Assembly: GCA_011526105.1 (NCBI GenBank)
Contig: WYAZ01000084.1
Span: 28,450-92,449 of the forward strand
Length of the DNA stretch: 64,000 nt
Origin: Deltaproteobacteria bacterium
GTDB lineage: Bacteria > Myxococcota > Kuafuiibacteriia > Kuafuiibacteriales > Kuafuiibacteriaceae
Direction: 5' to 3'
Below, piece by piece: positions 63,155 through 64,000 of the stretch (positions are counted from its first letter, which is position 1; every line of letters starts with the position of its first letter). Below the pieces are notes generated by a model. The model did no database searches. It was not told where the DNA came from and was given only the letters and a program-made list of their open reading frames with translations. A program made the position numbers and the translations under genes.

Positions 63155-63669
63155 GCGGCGAGGAGCATCTGGGAGAGGACCTGGCGGCCTACGTTGGGCT
63201 GGCCGAACCCCTCGCGCCCGAGCGGTTCGACCGTCATACCCGTCACCTCGAGACCTGTGCGGAGTGTCGTCTCGCCGTGCGCGAGACCCAAGAGCTCTCT
63301 TTGGCTCTCGACGCGACGCCCCTCGCCCCCTCCGCCGACTTCGATCGGAAGCTCTTCGAGCGCCTCGACGCCATCGACGCTTCCGCTCGGATCGAATCGC
63401 GGCGCGAATGGTGGCAAAGCCTGCTGCGCCCGAGCCGAATCGCGCTGGCGCTGGGCCCGGTGGCGGCCGGACTCCTGTGGTTCCTGGCGTCGAGACCCCG
63501 CGCGACGGATGAGCCTCTGCCGGCGGACAGCTCCTCGGCGCTCGCAGCGCTCGACGACCTCGAGCTCGGTGCAAATCTCGAGCTCTACGGAGACCTGGAT
63601 GCCGCGGAGTATCTCGACGTAGCCGAGGACCTCGATCTCTTGCTGGCCGAGGAAGGAGAAGCGGGATGA
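63151..63669 (+). CDS. Zinc-finger anti-sigma factor with one transmembrane segment
   Basis: The cytoplasmic N-terminus has the ZAS-type motif HLETCAEC (HxxxCxxC, with an earlier His at DRHTRH). A single membrane helix lies near 95-112 (ALALGPVAAGLLWFLAS). The periplasmic tail is acidic with an alternating Leu/Asp/Glu pattern (DLELGANLELYGDLDAAEYL). It should hold the upstream sigma factor at the membrane. The GTG start overlaps the sigma stop, and its own stop overlaps the next gene. Confidence 0.83.
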   Translation: MSGEEHLGEDLAAYVGLAEPLAPERFDRHTRHLETCAECRLAVRETQELSLALDATPLAPSADFDRKLFERLDAIDASARIESRREWWQSLLRPSRIALALGPVAAGLLWFLASRPRATDEPLPADSSSALAALDDLELGANLELYGDLDAAEYLDVAEDLDLLLAEEGEAG

Positions 63670-63869
63670 TGCCGCTCGTCCCTCCTTCGACGTGGCTCGC
63701 CCTGTTCTCCGCCGGCGGCACGCCCAGCAGCACCGAGACCTCGAGCACGGCGCGCGAGCGAGAAGATGTGGAGCTCGCGAGCTGGCTCGAGATGCTCGAG
63801 AGCTACGAGCTGCTGGTCGACATGGAGATGCTCGAACTCCTGCCCGTTCTGGAGGAAAGCCATGACTAG
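63666..63869 (+). CDS. Small acidic protein downstream of the anti-sigma gene
   Basis: This 67-residue protein starts in an ATGA overlap with the anti-sigma stop. Its C-terminal half (ELASWLEMLESYELLVDMEM) repeats the acidic Leu/Glu pattern of the anti-sigma tail. The N-terminus has a short hydrophobic run but no convincing signal peptide. It may be part of the same signalling complex; no family is recognised. Confidence 0.5.
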   Translation: MMPLVPPSTWLALFSAGGTPSSTETSSTAREREDVELASWLEMLESYELLVDMEMLELLPVLEESHD

Positions 63870-64000
63870 AGAACCGATCCGCATATCGGACCGAGTCAGA
63901 CGAAGAGCCCGGAATCTCTGGCAAGGCGCGACGATTGAGTTGGGTCGGCCCCAACGATTGAGGAGCAACGCAGGCAGAGATTTCGGGGGCAAGTCCGACG
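63862..64000 (+). CDS. Possible start of a fourth gene of the sigma-factor operon (partial)
   Basis: An ATG at 63862 overlaps the end of the preceding small gene and stays open for 46 codons to the window edge. The product is basic (MTREPIRISDRVRRRAR...). It uses AGA, CGA and ATA codons that are rare elsewhere here, and a 9-base direct repeat (ACGATTGAG) lies inside. It may be a real gene start or non-coding sequence. Confidence 0.3.
   Translation, partial: MTREPIRISDRVRRRARNLWQGATIELGRPQRLRSNAGRDFGGKSD

Noticed and set aside
1..64000. tRNA, rRNA or riboswitch genes
   Set aside because: No tRNA cloverleaf ending in a CCA-type acceptor, rRNA core or recognisable riboswitch core was seen on either strand; a covariance-model scan would be decisive.

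Overview
The window is visibly GC-rich and densely coded, and it reads like a chromosome of a facultatively anaerobic Myxococcota (Polyangia / Sandaracinaceae-like). The clues are a MYXO-CTERM-type motif, arrays of MopE-type Asp/Cys repeats, lipoproteins with Asp-Ala-Gly linkers behind the lipobox, multihaem lipoproteins, and many long-overlap (ATGA/GTGA) operons. This assignment is inference: there is no rRNA or tRNA gene here to check it with.

Region 1 (1-16.2 kb) is an anaerobic-metabolism block. It opens with the end of an ATP-dependent class I benzoyl-CoA reductase operon (subunits A and D), coupled to an Rrf2/BadM-like regulator and a degenerate amidohydrolase. A small cytochrome c, a CDP-alcohol phosphatidyltransferase and an FNR-like regulator follow. 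The FNR-like gene leads into five translationally overlapped genes: acyl-AMP ligase, NAD-dependent epimerase/reductase, dedicated acyl carrier protein, acyl-CoA-dehydrogenase-like protein and B12-type radical SAM enzyme. I read this as a pathway that makes and modifies a carrier-bound acyl chain; it is the best candidate here for an undescribed system. A true tryptophanase follows, then, on the other strand, an anaerobic ribonucleotide reductase whose glycyl-radical tail is a separate 74-residue gene between nrdD and nrdG.

Region 2 (16.2-23 kb) holds a hemerythrin protein, the MrfA/MrfB (YprA/YprB) DNA-repair pair and a hybrid histidine kinase. Region 3 (23-41 kb) is surface and periplasm. 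It contains a DUF1554 lipoprotein bracketed by copies of a palindromic repeat element, a beta-barrel protein coupled to a 1829-residue MopE-repeat protein fused in frame to a von Willebrand A lipoprotein, a DUF3616 protein, a three-gene operon of haem-binding lipoproteins with unusual CX4CH motifs, and a penicillin-acylase-family lipoprotein.

Region 4 (40.8-49.8 kb) holds an EF-hand/scramblase fusion, a globin-sensor histidine kinase, a universal stress protein, a CBS pair, a TonB-dependent receptor with its lipoprotein, a second full copy of the repeat element, and a hexokinase whose start codon lies inside that element. Region 5 (49.9-64 kb) holds a large protein joining a circularly permuted ATP-grasp-like region to an HExxH metallopeptidase-like region, an SUI1/YciH factor, the branching enzyme GlgB, a phospholipase D family protein, SerB, an EF-hand lipoprotein, an outer-membrane-like protein, and an ECF sigma/anti-sigma operon running off the end.

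Starts were chosen from ribosome binding sites, signal peptides and overlaps. Nothing was searched against a database. Domain calls rest on motif recognition.
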